Positions 23,742 to 32,260 of a stretch of 37,253 nt of DNA are shown one piece after another. The notes beneath the pieces are model-generated. The model saw only the letters and a program-made list of their open reading frames with translations, had not been told where the DNA came from and made no database searches. The translations under genes were made by a program, and so were the position numbers. The DNA lies in NCBI GenBank assembly GCA_018814045.1, contig JAHJAR010000353.1:1-37253 (forward strand), written 5' to 3'. Source of the DNA: Planctomycetota bacterium. Lineage in GTDB: Bacteria > Planctomycetota > Phycisphaerae > UBA1845 > Fen-1342. Within the stretch, counting starts at the first letter, position 1, and each line of letters opens with the position of its first letter.

Positions 23742-25739
23742 TCAATCCGGCCGTCCGGATTCTTCTGCACCGGCGCTTTCAAAGCAGCACACCCAGTACT
23801 TGAAGTCAGTGAACGGGCCATGAATCCCCTCGGCCTTCACAACCAGCTTCAACTGCAAGGACTGCTTGGCGCGCGTGTGTTGCGGGTGAATGTCGAAGTC
23901 CGAGTCAAACCAGCGCAGGTGCTCGTTGTGGTAGCCATGGTACCAGGTCCCCGCGTAGGCACCGTCAACGTAGACGTCAGCACCCTGGCACATGCTGCTC
24001 TGGTCCAGACGACGTCGCAAGCGGACACCGTCGTTGTCCGGGTCAACGGCCACGCTGAACGTGATCTCGCCCCGCGCGTGTCGCCGGCCGCGTTCTTCAA
24101 GGACCGTTGTGAAGTCCGCACCCTCCGGACTCCCCTGCACCCAACCCGTCAGTTCCGACTCGCGCGCCTGGTAGCCATGCGCCGTCTCGCTGGTCGAATT
24201 GCCGACGTCGATGAAGTCGCTTGTCCGCAGCGCCGGCCGGTTGCGCAGGTAGGCATATGCCAGGCTGCTGTAATTGGATCGCAACTGACTCAGCCCGCCA
24301 TGCTGGATCCGCGCGTCGATCACCTGGTGAAACGGGATCGGGCACTCCAGGTGAAACCGTCCATAGCACGCCGGGACTCGGTAGGCCCCAAAGAAGTGGC
24401 CGCCGCCCTCGGCCTGTGCATCGCCCACACAAGACGCGAAGGGACTGTTGTACGGCAGGTTCGGCCAGAAGCAGCCCAGATAATAGTCCTCGCTGCCGGT
24501 ACCGTTGATTTGCGGCGAGACCGCACCATCGATGCAGAAGTGCTCATCGCCCTCGCAATAGTGCCCATGCTGCATGGTCTGCACGACGCCCGCCAGCCAG
24601 CCGGTACCCACCCGGTCGAACAGCAACCAGTCACGGCCATACGTCGTCTCTCCGGAGCGATAGCAGGTCGTGAAGTGCCCGCTGCGCTCGCGCTCCAGGT
24701 CGTTCGCGCTGACCAGGATCCGGGATACCAGTGACCCGACACGGTGGGGCGACCCGTTCCGCCAGACCACGCGTGCTTCCTGCCAGAAGGGCATCGGGAA
24801 GAAGCAGCGTAGCCTGATGCGCCCGCCCTCCAAGCGCGAAACGACCAGCGGCAACGTGGACACGTCATGAGCAGCGTTGGCACACCCGAAGAAAATCCCC
24901 AACGGCGCACGCACGTCGGCGTGTACGTGGCCGTCCCAGCGCATCTGAATCTCACTCTCCTGCAAACACGCCGGCGACCCATCGGCCTCGATCTCGATGG
25001 CCCGGATAATCCCCGATCCGTCCCGGCGCTCGAATAGCACCACCTCGGCACCGGGCGTGTTGTCGTCTTGCACCACTTCCACCGCCTCAACCGCATCTTG
25101 CGGGAGCAGATTCTCCCCAAGGTGCGTGTAACAGTCCTCCAGTGCCAGCCACTGCTCGTTTCCCGTAAACGACTGCACCGGCGTCCCATGCGGATAGCAT
25201 TCGTACAAAATATGGAAGAACCGGGACTCACCCGCCACAGCGATCTTCAGTGACTTGGCGAATGGGATGGGCACGAAGCTGTTGCCCGCCAGCCCCTGGT
25301 CGTAGTAGCCTCGGCGTTCGTACGAGACCAGCGGCGGGCGGAAATCGGGCTGCCCACCGCTGTAAAACTCGACTTCGCGCAGCTCGTAGCGCGGCTTTGC
25401 CTCGCCATCAAAGTAAAATTTCAGCAACGCGTCCTCAGCGAAGTGTGTCCCCCACATGCTGCGGATGCAGCCCGGACCGGCGGCGTCAAAGATGACGTGG
25501 TCGCCGTGCTCGTCCACGTACAATGGCCAGTTCTCATCGCCGTTCTGCCCCGTCTTGTTGTGGCTGGAGGCCTGGAGCACGCGGACCTGCCCGGGCAGAT
25601 GCACAAGCCGGTCGAGCAACGCCGTGCGGCCCGTCTCGCCGCTGGGTCGCCCATCGGGCGGCGCCGCAGCGAGCACCAGAACGGCACCGGTCGAGAGGAG
25701 CACTACCAGGAGTCGCGTCAAGATCGTCGTCATTCGCAT
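23742..25739 (-). CDS. DUF2961 (GH172-type) secreted protein
   Basis: The 665-aa protein starts at ATG 25739, six bases after GGAG, and has a signal peptide (TRLLVVLLSTGAVLVLAAA). DUF2961 signatures are GPGCIRSMWGTHF, LKFYFDGEAKP and GTGSEDYYLG, whose Glu is probably catalytic. Characterised DUF2961 proteins (GH172) are alpha-D-fructofuranosidase/difructose-anhydride enzymes and D-arabinofuranosidases, so a furanoside substrate is likely but not proven. This is the more divergent of two DUF2961 genes here; the second lies head-to-head 286 bp away. The C-terminal 140 residues form an additional beta-rich domain. It ends 62 bp from the convergent glycosidase-like gene. Confidence 0.82.
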   Translation of the reverse strand: MRMTTILTRLLVVLLSTGAVLVLAAAPPDGRPSGETGRTALLDRLVHLPGQVRVLQASSHNKTGQNGDENWPLYVDEHGDHVIFDAAGPGCIRSMWGTHFAEDALLKFYFDGEAKPRYELREVEFYSGGQPDFRPPLVSYERRGYYDQGLAGNSFVPIPFAKSLKIAVAGESRFFHILYECYPHGTPVQSFTGNEQWLALEDCYTHLGENLLPQDAVEAVEVVQDDNTPGAEVVLFERRDGSGIIRAIEIEADGSPACLQESEIQMRWDGHVHADVRAPLGIFFGCANAAHDVSTLPLVVSRLEGGRIRLRCFFPMPFWQEARVVWRNGSPHRVGSLVSRILVSANDLERERSGHFTTCYRSGETTYGRDWLLFDRVGTGWLAGVVQTMQHGHYCEGDEHFCIDGAVSPQINGTGSEDYYLGCFWPNLPYNSPFASCVGDAQAEGGGHFFGAYRVPACYGRFHLECPIPFHQVIDARIQHGGLSQLRSNYSSLAYAYLRNRPALRTSDFIDVGNSTSETAHGYQARESELTGWVQGSPEGADFTTVLEERGRRHARGEITFSVAVDPDNDGVRLRRRLDQSSMCQGADVYVDGAYAGTWYHGYHNEHLRWFDSDFDIHPQHTRAKQSLQLKLVVKAEGIHGPFTDFKYWVCCFESAGAEESGRPD

Positions 25740-25782
25740 GCCATTCTCCATCGCCGCATAAGTGCGCCCAACACAACGTGTG

Positions 25783-25803
25783 GCACTGGCTAATGGCCAG
25801 TGC
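25783..25803. promoter_or_regulatory. 21-bp palindrome between divergent GH172 genes (possible operator)
   Basis: GCACTGGC-TAATG-GCCAGTGC is a perfect 8-bp inverted repeat around a 5-bp centre, in the only space that controls both DUF2961 genes. It is placed and sized like a dimeric repressor site, 44 bp upstream of the minus-strand start. No regulator gene is adjacent. Confidence 0.45.
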
Positions 25804-25940
25804 AAGATCGGCCACCGGCCAGCGTCACAGTCAACCGTGGTAGGCGATCTACGTCGCTGTCGCCGCCGACTTCCGGTCTCTCCAGACGGACCAATACGGT
25901 CGGATCACGCGCGCGTCAACGCCCCCGATCCCGACCGCGT

Positions 25941-25970
25941 TTGTCGGGCCGGCCCCGCGTCCGCTAGAAT
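25941..25970 (+). promoter_or_regulatory. Candidate promoter of second GH172 gene
   Basis: TTGTCG (25941-25946), 18 bases, TAGAAT (25965-25970): a fair sigma-70-like promoter, 55 bases before the ATG and upstream of the AAGGAGG site at 26011-26017. Confidence 0.5.
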
Positions 25971-26025
25971 CGCGACGTTGAAAACACGACTGCCGCGCTA
26001 CTCATATCCAAAGGAGGATCTCGTG

Positions 26026-27693
26026 ATGACGACCGTGGCCTGTTCATCCCGCTTGGCTTCCATCCAGTGTGGACCACGGCACGCGCTGGCCCTCTGGCTG
26101 GGATACACCGCGCTGGGCCTGTTGTTGACCGCGGGGCCAACCGCCGTGGCCGGCGACCTGGAGGACCTGGCCAAACCGCACGACGGCCGCAGCATGCGGG
26201 CCACCTCCTCCCACCGTATCGGCGCTGACGGCAAGTACGACCCGCACGGCGAACTCGACCCCAACAGCAATTGGGACAACAAGAGCGTCCCGCCGGGCGA
26301 GACGAAGGTGCTCATGGAGGCGAACGGGCCCGGCGTCATCACGCACATGTGGATCACGTTCCTCGGGCCGGAACCGCAGGCGTGGGCCAAGCAGGGTTCG
26401 GCCAACCACCAGGAGATGCTCCTGCGTGTTTTCTATGACGGCGACGAGCGCCCGGGTGTCGAGGCCCCGGTGGGTGATTTCTTCGCGAACTGCTTCGGCA
26501 AACGTCGCGAGGTCATCAGCGTGCCGGTCGTGGTCGAGGACGCCGACTCGTACAACTGCTTCTGGCACATGCCTTTCCGCAAGTCCATCCGCATCGAGAT
26601 CGTCAACCAGAGCGAGAAACCCATCAGCCTGCTCTACTACAACATCGACTGGATAAAGAAAGGCCGGCTGCCCGACGATACGCCCTACTTCTACGCCCAG
26701 TACCGGCAGGAGTATCCGGCCGTCGGCGGGCGGGATTATCTGATTCTCGAAACCGAGGGCAAGGGCCACTACGTCGGCACGGTGCTCGCCGTCCGCACGC
26801 GCAGCCCTTCCTGGTTCGGCGAGGGCGACGAGAAGATCTATATCGACGGCGAGGAGAAGGCCTCGATCTGGGGCACGGGCACGGAAGACTACTTCCTCTC
26901 GGCCTGGGGACTCCAAACGACCAGCACGCCCTACTTCGGCACGCCCTGCTTCGATCAGTGGGGCATCGTCGGCGGCCACACCAGCGCCTATCGCTGGCAC
27001 ATCCACGACCCACTCGTGTTCAACACGGCGATCAAGGTCACGATCGAGCACTTCGGCTGGATCTCGCCCGACGAGAACCCCGACTACAAAACGAACAGTT
27101 GGAACGAGCGCGAGGACGACTATTCCAGCGTCGCCTTCTGGTATCAGACGGGCAAGCCCACGTTCGCCGCGCGAGCCCCGCACGCCCGCGAGCGAAAGCT
27201 GCCCGATCTCGACACGATCTTCTACGCCGCCGACTTCACCGGTGATGATCACCATGGCGAGGGTGCGGCCCAGGTCCAAAACCTGCTGAACTACGACAAG
27301 GGCCAGCTCCTCTACAAGCCGACCGGCGCCGAGAGCGCCTGGGTCGAGATCCCGTTCACCGTCAATGAGGAAGCTCCGCTGCGTCTACTGCTTAACGTCA
27401 CCCGTAGCTACGACTTCGGGCGCTACCAGGCGACGCTCAACGGTATCAAGATTGGTGACGTCATGGACTTCTACAAGGCCGAGACCGACAACTGGGAATA
27501 CCACCTGCTCGATTTCTGGCCCGCGCCCGGCGAGTACACGCTGCGGCTCGAATGCGTAGGCAAGAACGCGGCGTCGACGGGAAACTATCTTGGGATCGAA
27601 TCCGTCCGCCTGCGTGAACGCCGCCCGCGCGTCAAGGAGTGGGCCCACGACAAGGACAAGGACTGGCACGAGAAACCGGTGCTGCACCGGTAG
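26026..27693 (+). CDS. DUF2961 (GH172) secreted glycoside hydrolase
   Basis: The 555-aa protein has a signal peptide (hydrophobic about 20-41, AVAG-DLED cleavage). The start ATG 26026 follows AAGGAGG by eight bases. It is a canonical DUF2961 protein: GPGVITHMWITF, LLRVFYDGDERP, YYNIDWIKK and GTGTEDYFLSAWG with the probable catalytic Glu. An extra C-terminal beta-sandwich (about 430-540, WVEIPFTVNEEAPLRLLLN) may bind carbohydrate. GH172 members cleave furanosidic sugars (alpha-fructofuranosides, D-arabinofuranosides). It is divergently paired with the other DUF2961 gene and probably exported to the periplasm or beyond. Confidence 0.88.
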   Translation: MTTVACSSRLASIQCGPRHALALWLGYTALGLLLTAGPTAVAGDLEDLAKPHDGRSMRATSSHRIGADGKYDPHGELDPNSNWDNKSVPPGETKVLMEANGPGVITHMWITFLGPEPQAWAKQGSANHQEMLLRVFYDGDERPGVEAPVGDFFANCFGKRREVISVPVVVEDADSYNCFWHMPFRKSIRIEIVNQSEKPISLLYYNIDWIKKGRLPDDTPYFYAQYRQEYPAVGGRDYLILETEGKGHYVGTVLAVRTRSPSWFGEGDEKIYIDGEEKASIWGTGTEDYFLSAWGLQTTSTPYFGTPCFDQWGIVGGHTSAYRWHIHDPLVFNTAIKVTIEHFGWISPDENPDYKTNSWNEREDDYSSVAFWYQTGKPTFAARAPHARERKLPDLDTIFYAADFTGDDHHGEGAAQVQNLLNYDKGQLLYKPTGAESAWVEIPFTVNEEAPLRLLLNVTRSYDFGRYQATLNGIKIGDVMDFYKAETDNWEYHLLDFWPAPGEYTLRLECVGKNAASTGNYLGIESVRLRERRPRVKEWAHDKDKDWHEKPVLHR

Positions 27694-27735
27694 CAGGCAC
27701 AACACTCGCCCGCGCCGCACGCTGCACATACTAAT

Positions 27736-27827
27736 GGGAGCGGATATTGTTGAACACATCCCATGGCTGGTTCATCGGCAGAACTCGCACGATTGCCGCT
27801 CTGGCATGTCCAACGATTTCCGCTCCC
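27736..27827. repeat. 92-nt long imperfect hairpin
   Basis: GGGAGCGGA at the left end pairs with TCCGCTCCC at the right end. The stem continues as TATTGTTG with CAACGATT (one mismatch, one wobble), then ACAT with ATGT, and an inner CGGCA/TGCCG. It sits between the convergent GH172 and membrane-protein genes. It could be a two-way terminator, a small structured RNA or a short non-autonomous element. It has no tRNA features. Confidence 0.6.
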
Positions 27828-27865
27828 GGTAATGACTCGGCCGCCGCGGCGCCCCTGCGGCCGCT

Positions 27866-28822
27866 CTACCCAACCAGGTGTTCATCACTCAGCGGGGGCG
27901 TCGGAGCCGTCGAGAGCAGCGCGTACCAGATGTGTCGCTCCAGTTCACGCGTCTCATCCGTTACCGGTTGATGAAACCGGTCCTGATGTTGTCCACACCT
28001 TAGGCTGACAGAAATGCGTCGGCCCAGCAAGCCCGCTGCATCCCCTCTAACGATCACGGTCGTTCCCGAGTCGATTGGATAGCTGCGGACAATCGGCTCG
28101 GTTCGCCGGTAGCGGTACTCAAGCAACTGGACCATTCCAGGAGCCAGGCGGACATACGTCGGTCGTACGAGACATTGCCACGCCCAAAATACCGTCGCCA
28201 AGACGCCGGCCAGCACCAGGAAAACAAGCCCGGCATTCGGAGTTGGCAGGATTGGGGTCGTGAACAACTGCGACCGCTCGACCAACCACCACACCAACAG
28301 GGCCAGAAAGACCTTTAGCAGGCCACCGGCCCAGTGAACTCGTTGGCTCGGGGTGATAATCAGCGGCTCAAACTGCCGCTCGCCGACCTTTGGCACATCC
28401 ACAACACCAAGGCAGACAATCCGCGCCGCCGGTGGCCCGTCCGACTCCATGCCGGCCAGGACTTCCATGATCGTGTCGTCCGCGATGGGTGGGTGTGAAT
28501 GTGTCCAGCGCTCCGCCAGCTCAACGGCGACGACGGAGTAGCCCCAGTCGCGCAACCGGGCGATGTACGCGGCGTGCCGACTTCGGCAGCGTCCCGCGTG
28601 GATGGGCAACACAATCAGCAGGGAGAAGCTGAGTACAAACAAGGCACCGGCAGCGCAGAGCAACTCACGTCCCAACAGAGCCCCGAGGCAGGTCAGGAGC
28701 AGCCCCACGACGAAGATCGCAATCGCAAGCACCAACGGCACGGTCGGCCTGAATTGCAGTCCCTCCGGCCGCGGAACGCGAATGACCTGCGGTGTGGGTC
28801 GCTTGTTCGGCGCGTTGCTCAT
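27866..28822 (-). CDS. Hypothetical membrane protein
   Basis: I do not recognise a family in this 318-aa protein. It has four likely transmembrane helices in two pairs (about residues 28-50, 54-73, 167-183 and 195-216). A cytosolic segment of about 90 residues lies between the pairs, with DDTIMEVLAGM, and there is a C-terminal soluble domain of about 100 residues. The start is ATG 28822. It is followed 95 bp upstream by the lptD stop on the same strand, with a hairpin repeat between, so co-transcription with lptD is possible but not shown. Confidence 0.6.
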   Translation of the reverse strand: MSNAPNKRPTPQVIRVPRPEGLQFRPTVPLVLAIAIFVVGLLLTCLGALLGRELLCAAGALFVLSFSLLIVLPIHAGRCRSRHAAYIARLRDWGYSVVAVELAERWTHSHPPIADDTIMEVLAGMESDGPPAARIVCLGVVDVPKVGERQFEPLIITPSQRVHWAGGLLKVFLALLVWWLVERSQLFTTPILPTPNAGLVFLVLAGVLATVFWAWQCLVRPTYVRLAPGMVQLLEYRYRRTEPIVRSYPIDSGTTVIVRGDAAGLLGRRISVSLRCGQHQDRFHQPVTDETRELERHIWYALLSTAPTPPLSDEHLVG

Positions 28823-28864
28823 GTGCCCGGCAATCCACTCTCAGGATCTGTGGCCACGTCGTGC

Positions 28865-28883
28865 GACCGACCGGAGGTCGGTC
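28865..28883. repeat. Short hairpin repeat in lptD-membrane protein gap
   Basis: GACCGACC-GGA-GGTCGGTC is a perfect 8-bp stem with a 3-base loop. No T-run follows on either strand. Its sequence (and the peptide it encodes in shadow frames, such as WGTDLRSVA) is one I associate with dispersed intergenic repeats in planctomycetes. Confidence 0.6.
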
Positions 28884-28917
28884 CCCCATGTGGTCTGGTC
28901 AAACGCCCCCAGAGCCG

Positions 28918-31900
28918 CTACGGCCGAATCCCCGTCGTGGTGCCCAGCCCCGTGAAGCGGCGGGAGCCGATCGTCCATTCGGGAATGCCCTCCGGCCAGA
29001 CCGAGATGGAAACCGTCAGGTCGTCGAAGATCGCGTCCCACTCGCACGTAACCGCCAGGTACCAGCGCGGCAGCTTGCGCACGTACGACAAAGCGACCTC
29101 GCCCAAGCCGCCCCGTTCGATGTCGTACCACGTCCGCGATGCCATGATGTGCTTCTCGTTCAACTTGTAGTTGAAGCCGCCGCCTACCAGGTTGGTATCA
29201 ATATCGCCGGCGTAGCGCGCCCCCACCACGTACGCCAGCCGCGGCAGCCGCTCGATGGTCAGCGAGACGTCGTGCCGATCGAAGGCCCCATCGTTGAGAT
29301 CGAAGTTGAAATCGTACAGAAGGCTGGTCGTGTCACTCAGCCGATAGACCAGGTCGCCGGCCACGTAATTGCGCGTCCGGCTGTCTTCGGGCCGGATCGG
29401 GTTGGCGTAACCGTTCGAGACCTCCCACGGCTGGGTCCGGCCGCCGAAAAAGCCCGCCTCCAAGTCTAATCGCAGCAGATCGACCGTGCGCCGGTCACCA
29501 GCGGGCCCGCGCTTGGTCTGCCAGGTCTGGTGCAGCGCCGCGCGCGCGCCATAGAAATCATCAATCGTCTCGATGCCCTCGTCAAAGGGCGTGATCAGAG
29601 GGCTGCGGACATTGCTGTGAGCCCACCAGACGGCGAACTCGGGGCGGACAATGTGGCGAATGCGATGGATGTCCAGCAACTCCGACTCGATGTCTTCAAA
29701 AACGCGGCCGAACGCGGTACCGCCCCGCAGACCATAGACACCCATTCCACGCCAGAGCCCTTGCCGCCGGTAGGGCGCATCGTCCCAATACGTCCCCCGC
29801 AACGTCGCGAAGGGGACAATGTTCAGATCCGCGAGCCTCAACGGCAGCTCGAGCTCTTGACGCACATCGCCGCGAAACACGACGTCGGTCCCCGCGGTGT
29901 TGTCGAAGCGGTGGTAGTCGAACGCGCGCCGATCATCCGGACGATAGCGCACGCCTCCGATGCGCGACTCATGGTACGAGACGAACGGTCCCAGCGTATC
30001 GCCCAGCCGACGGTAGGCGATCTCGGGCAGATGCTCGGTCTGCGTGACGAAATCGAGCAGCCGCCAGTTGGCCAGCAACGTGATCGCCTCGACCCCACGC
30101 GCCCGTTTCAGGTACAGCGCGGTCTCCTGCTCCTTGCCCTCGTGGAATTCGGAACGCTCCCACGATTCGAGGTAGTTCGGGTCGCTGATGTACGCCACCT
30201 CGAGCGTGGCCTCCCAATCGTTGGGCAGGTAGTGCCGGTGACGCCACAGCACGCGGCCGCGCTCATTCGTGCTGGGCTCGTTGGCCCCGCGCCGAACCGG
30301 CCCCAGGTCGTCCTCGCCATCGTCGTGCAGATAGCGGCTGCGGAACAGGCCAAAGTGATCCTCGCGGGCATAGTCCGCATTGATGCCGAGCGCTGGCCCG
30401 CGCTTCGAGTAGTAGTCGAGTTCCAGCGTGGCGTCGTAGCCCGGCGGGGCTTGCAACCCCAACAGATTGAACAAGTACCACGCCGACTCGACCGTCACGC
30501 CCCGGTCGCTGCTGTAGCCCGTACGCAAACGGCGGATCAGCGTTTCGCTCGTCTCAAAATCACCCTTGCTGTATGGCCAGTAGCTCAGCGGCAGACCCTC
30601 GATATTGAACGTCGCATTGCGCAGCTCATACGTACCGGCAACGCGCGAGAGCGCCTGCCCCGCGGCCCCGCGCTCCGTGCGGTCACGCAGGTAAACGCGC
30701 TCGGCCCCCACGTGATAGTGCGGCGTGTAAAACTCGCTGGTACTGACACGCGCGTCCTCTGCGACGAATTCGCGCGCTGAAAGCTGCCGAATCTCGTCCG
30801 CCCGCACGTAGAGCGGAATGTTGCGATCGGGCACATCCGCTCTGAACACCGCGTCGAGGATCAGCGCGCGGTCCCGCTCAAAATCGTAGTACAGCCGGTT
30901 GGCCCGTACGAAACGCTCGCCCAGCGAGAGCACCACGTCACCTTCGAGATAGACCGCCCGAATCCCTCCCTGCGCCACCGACTGGGCATTCAGCAATGAA
31001 CCGCGGGCGGCTGGCTCCGGCGGCGGCGCTTGTTCTCCGTCCGCGGTGCCCTCCGCCTCGGTCGGCTCCTGCCCGGGTTGCGGCTCTGGCGCCGGCGGCT
31101 CGTCCCGTTCGCCCGCCGCATCATCGCCGAGCAAGGCCGCCGCGGCCCCTTCGACCGGAAAGACGACCGCGTTGTCAGCACGGATTTCCAGCACCGCCGT
31201 CGTCGGCCCGCCCGATTGCGAGAAGTACACGCCACCCCGCGATACGAAGACGGGCTGTCCGTCGGGCGTCTGCGCCGGCTCGATGTCGCGTAACTCGTAG
31301 CGGATGACGCGCGCCGGTCGCTCAACACGGGGCTGCTCGTACTCGCTCGGCCGAGCGATCTCCGGTTCGGGTGCGGTCAGCGGCTTACCGGCCTCGATCC
31401 GCGCCCGGTCACGCAGGGCCTGCTGATACAAAGGCGAATCGACCATCGGCTCCGGGGCGTGCGCGTCGTGGTATTTGACCAGGCGCCCATAGGTGCGCAG
31501 ATTGCTCACCAACAGCACGTGGTCCTGCGTAATCGTCCCCCCCCGCTCACGCACCGTGGCATCCTGCGACAAATACGCAGTCAGGCTGTAGTATTTGCGG
31601 CCGTCATGCTCGGACCGGCCGCTGGTGATCCACAGGACCGCGTCGTTCGCGGTCAGCCGACGACCCGCCATGTCGAGCCGGAAACCCCCGTTAAACATCA
31701 ACACCAGCGCGCCGTCGGCCTCCTTCCATTGCCGCACGTAGCGCCCCCGCAACTCGCAATCCGATTCCGCGATCGCCGCCGGCAGGAGCGGCTCTTCCTC
31801 GACGCCCACCTGGGCCGCGACCGGCTGCCCAACCACCGCCAGCAACCCGGCCAGCGCGACCACCACCGCTGGCAGCGCGCCACGCAGCAGCCGCGTCCGC

Positions 31901-31962
31901 CGGCGAGCGCCGGACCGCGCACGAAGACATCGCGTAGCTGGCCGAGTGATGGACCGCACCAA
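28918..31962 (-). CDS. lptD: LPS-assembly outer-membrane protein LptD (OstA)
   Basis: The 1014-aa protein would place lipopolysaccharide in the outer leaflet of the outer membrane. It has a basic N-terminus and a signal peptide (ALPAVVVALAGLLAVVGQPVAAQ). An OstA-like beta-jellyroll region (about 60-150 and again about 330-430, YLEGDVVLSLGERFVRANRLYYDFE) is split by an acidic, proline-rich linker (about 280-320). A C-terminal beta-barrel (about 450-1014) carries LPLSYWPYSKGDF, RTGYSSDRG and alternating aromatic strands ending in RRFTGLG. It starts at TTG 31962 or the adjacent GTG 31959; no ATG precedes the signal peptide. The barrel is diverged from proteobacterial LptD. It is divergent from purF with 298 bp between. 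Confidence 0.82.
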   Translation of the reverse strand: MVRSITRPATRCLRARSGARRRTRLLRGALPAVVVALAGLLAVVGQPVAAQVGVEEEPLLPAAIAESDCELRGRYVRQWKEADGALVLMFNGGFRLDMAGRRLTANDAVLWITSGRSEHDGRKYYSLTAYLSQDATVRERGGTITQDHVLLVSNLRTYGRLVKYHDAHAPEPMVDSPLYQQALRDRARIEAGKPLTAPEPEIARPSEYEQPRVERPARVIRYELRDIEPAQTPDGQPVFVSRGGVYFSQSGGPTTAVLEIRADNAVVFPVEGAAAALLGDDAAGERDEPPAPEPQPGQEPTEAEGTADGEQAPPPEPAARGSLLNAQSVAQGGIRAVYLEGDVVLSLGERFVRANRLYYDFERDRALILDAVFRADVPDRNIPLYVRADEIRQLSAREFVAEDARVSTSEFYTPHYHVGAERVYLRDRTERGAAGQALSRVAGTYELRNATFNIEGLPLSYWPYSKGDFETSETLIRRLRTGYSSDRGVTVESAWYLFNLLGLQAPPGYDATLELDYYSKRGPALGINADYAREDHFGLFRSRYLHDDGEDDLGPVRRGANEPSTNERGRVLWRHRHYLPNDWEATLEVAYISDPNYLESWERSEFHEGKEQETALYLKRARGVEAITLLANWRLLDFVTQTEHLPEIAYRRLGDTLGPFVSYHESRIGGVRYRPDDRRAFDYHRFDNTAGTDVVFRGDVRQELELPLRLADLNIVPFATLRGTYWDDAPYRRQGLWRGMGVYGLRGGTAFGRVFEDIESELLDIHRIRHIVRPEFAVWWAHSNVRSPLITPFDEGIETIDDFYGARAALHQTWQTKRGPAGDRRTVDLLRLDLEAGFFGGRTQPWEVSNGYANPIRPEDSRTRNYVAGDLVYRLSDTTSLLYDFNFDLNDGAFDRHDVSLTIERLPRLAYVVGARYAGDIDTNLVGGGFNYKLNEKHIMASRTWYDIERGGLGEVALSYVRKLPRWYLAVTCEWDAIFDDLTVSISVWPEGIPEWTIGSRRFTGLGTTTGIRP

Positions 31963-32260
31963 CCCTGCTCAAATCAGGAAGCTCGAAACCGCTCTCCAAC
32001 GCCTGCCATTATGCGGACGTACACACGCCGGTCAATGGCGCGGGCGAACGAGCCGGATCGGCCACGAGCGGCGGCCCCCCGCGCTGCCGCACTGGGCTGC
32101 CCCACCCTCTCCGCCGCGGGACGCGGAGCGCGGACGAAAACAAGCGTCGGCTGGGCCGTTTCATTCGTTGGCACCAGCGCATCGCCGCGCTGCTTGTGTT
32201 ATGCTGTGCCGCGGGGTTTGTACCGGCGCCGGACGCGCCGGGCCGCTGCCGCGAGGATCG

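Noticed and set aside
23742-23763. AATCCGG-CCGT-CCGGATT hairpin as terminator
   Set aside because: It lies inside the last codons of the DUF2961 gene and has no T-run after it.
26044-27279. Minus-strand reading frame (411 codons) opposite the second GH172 gene
   Set aside because: Antisense shadow with no motifs; the plus strand has GTGTEDYF, a signal peptide and an AAGGAGG site.
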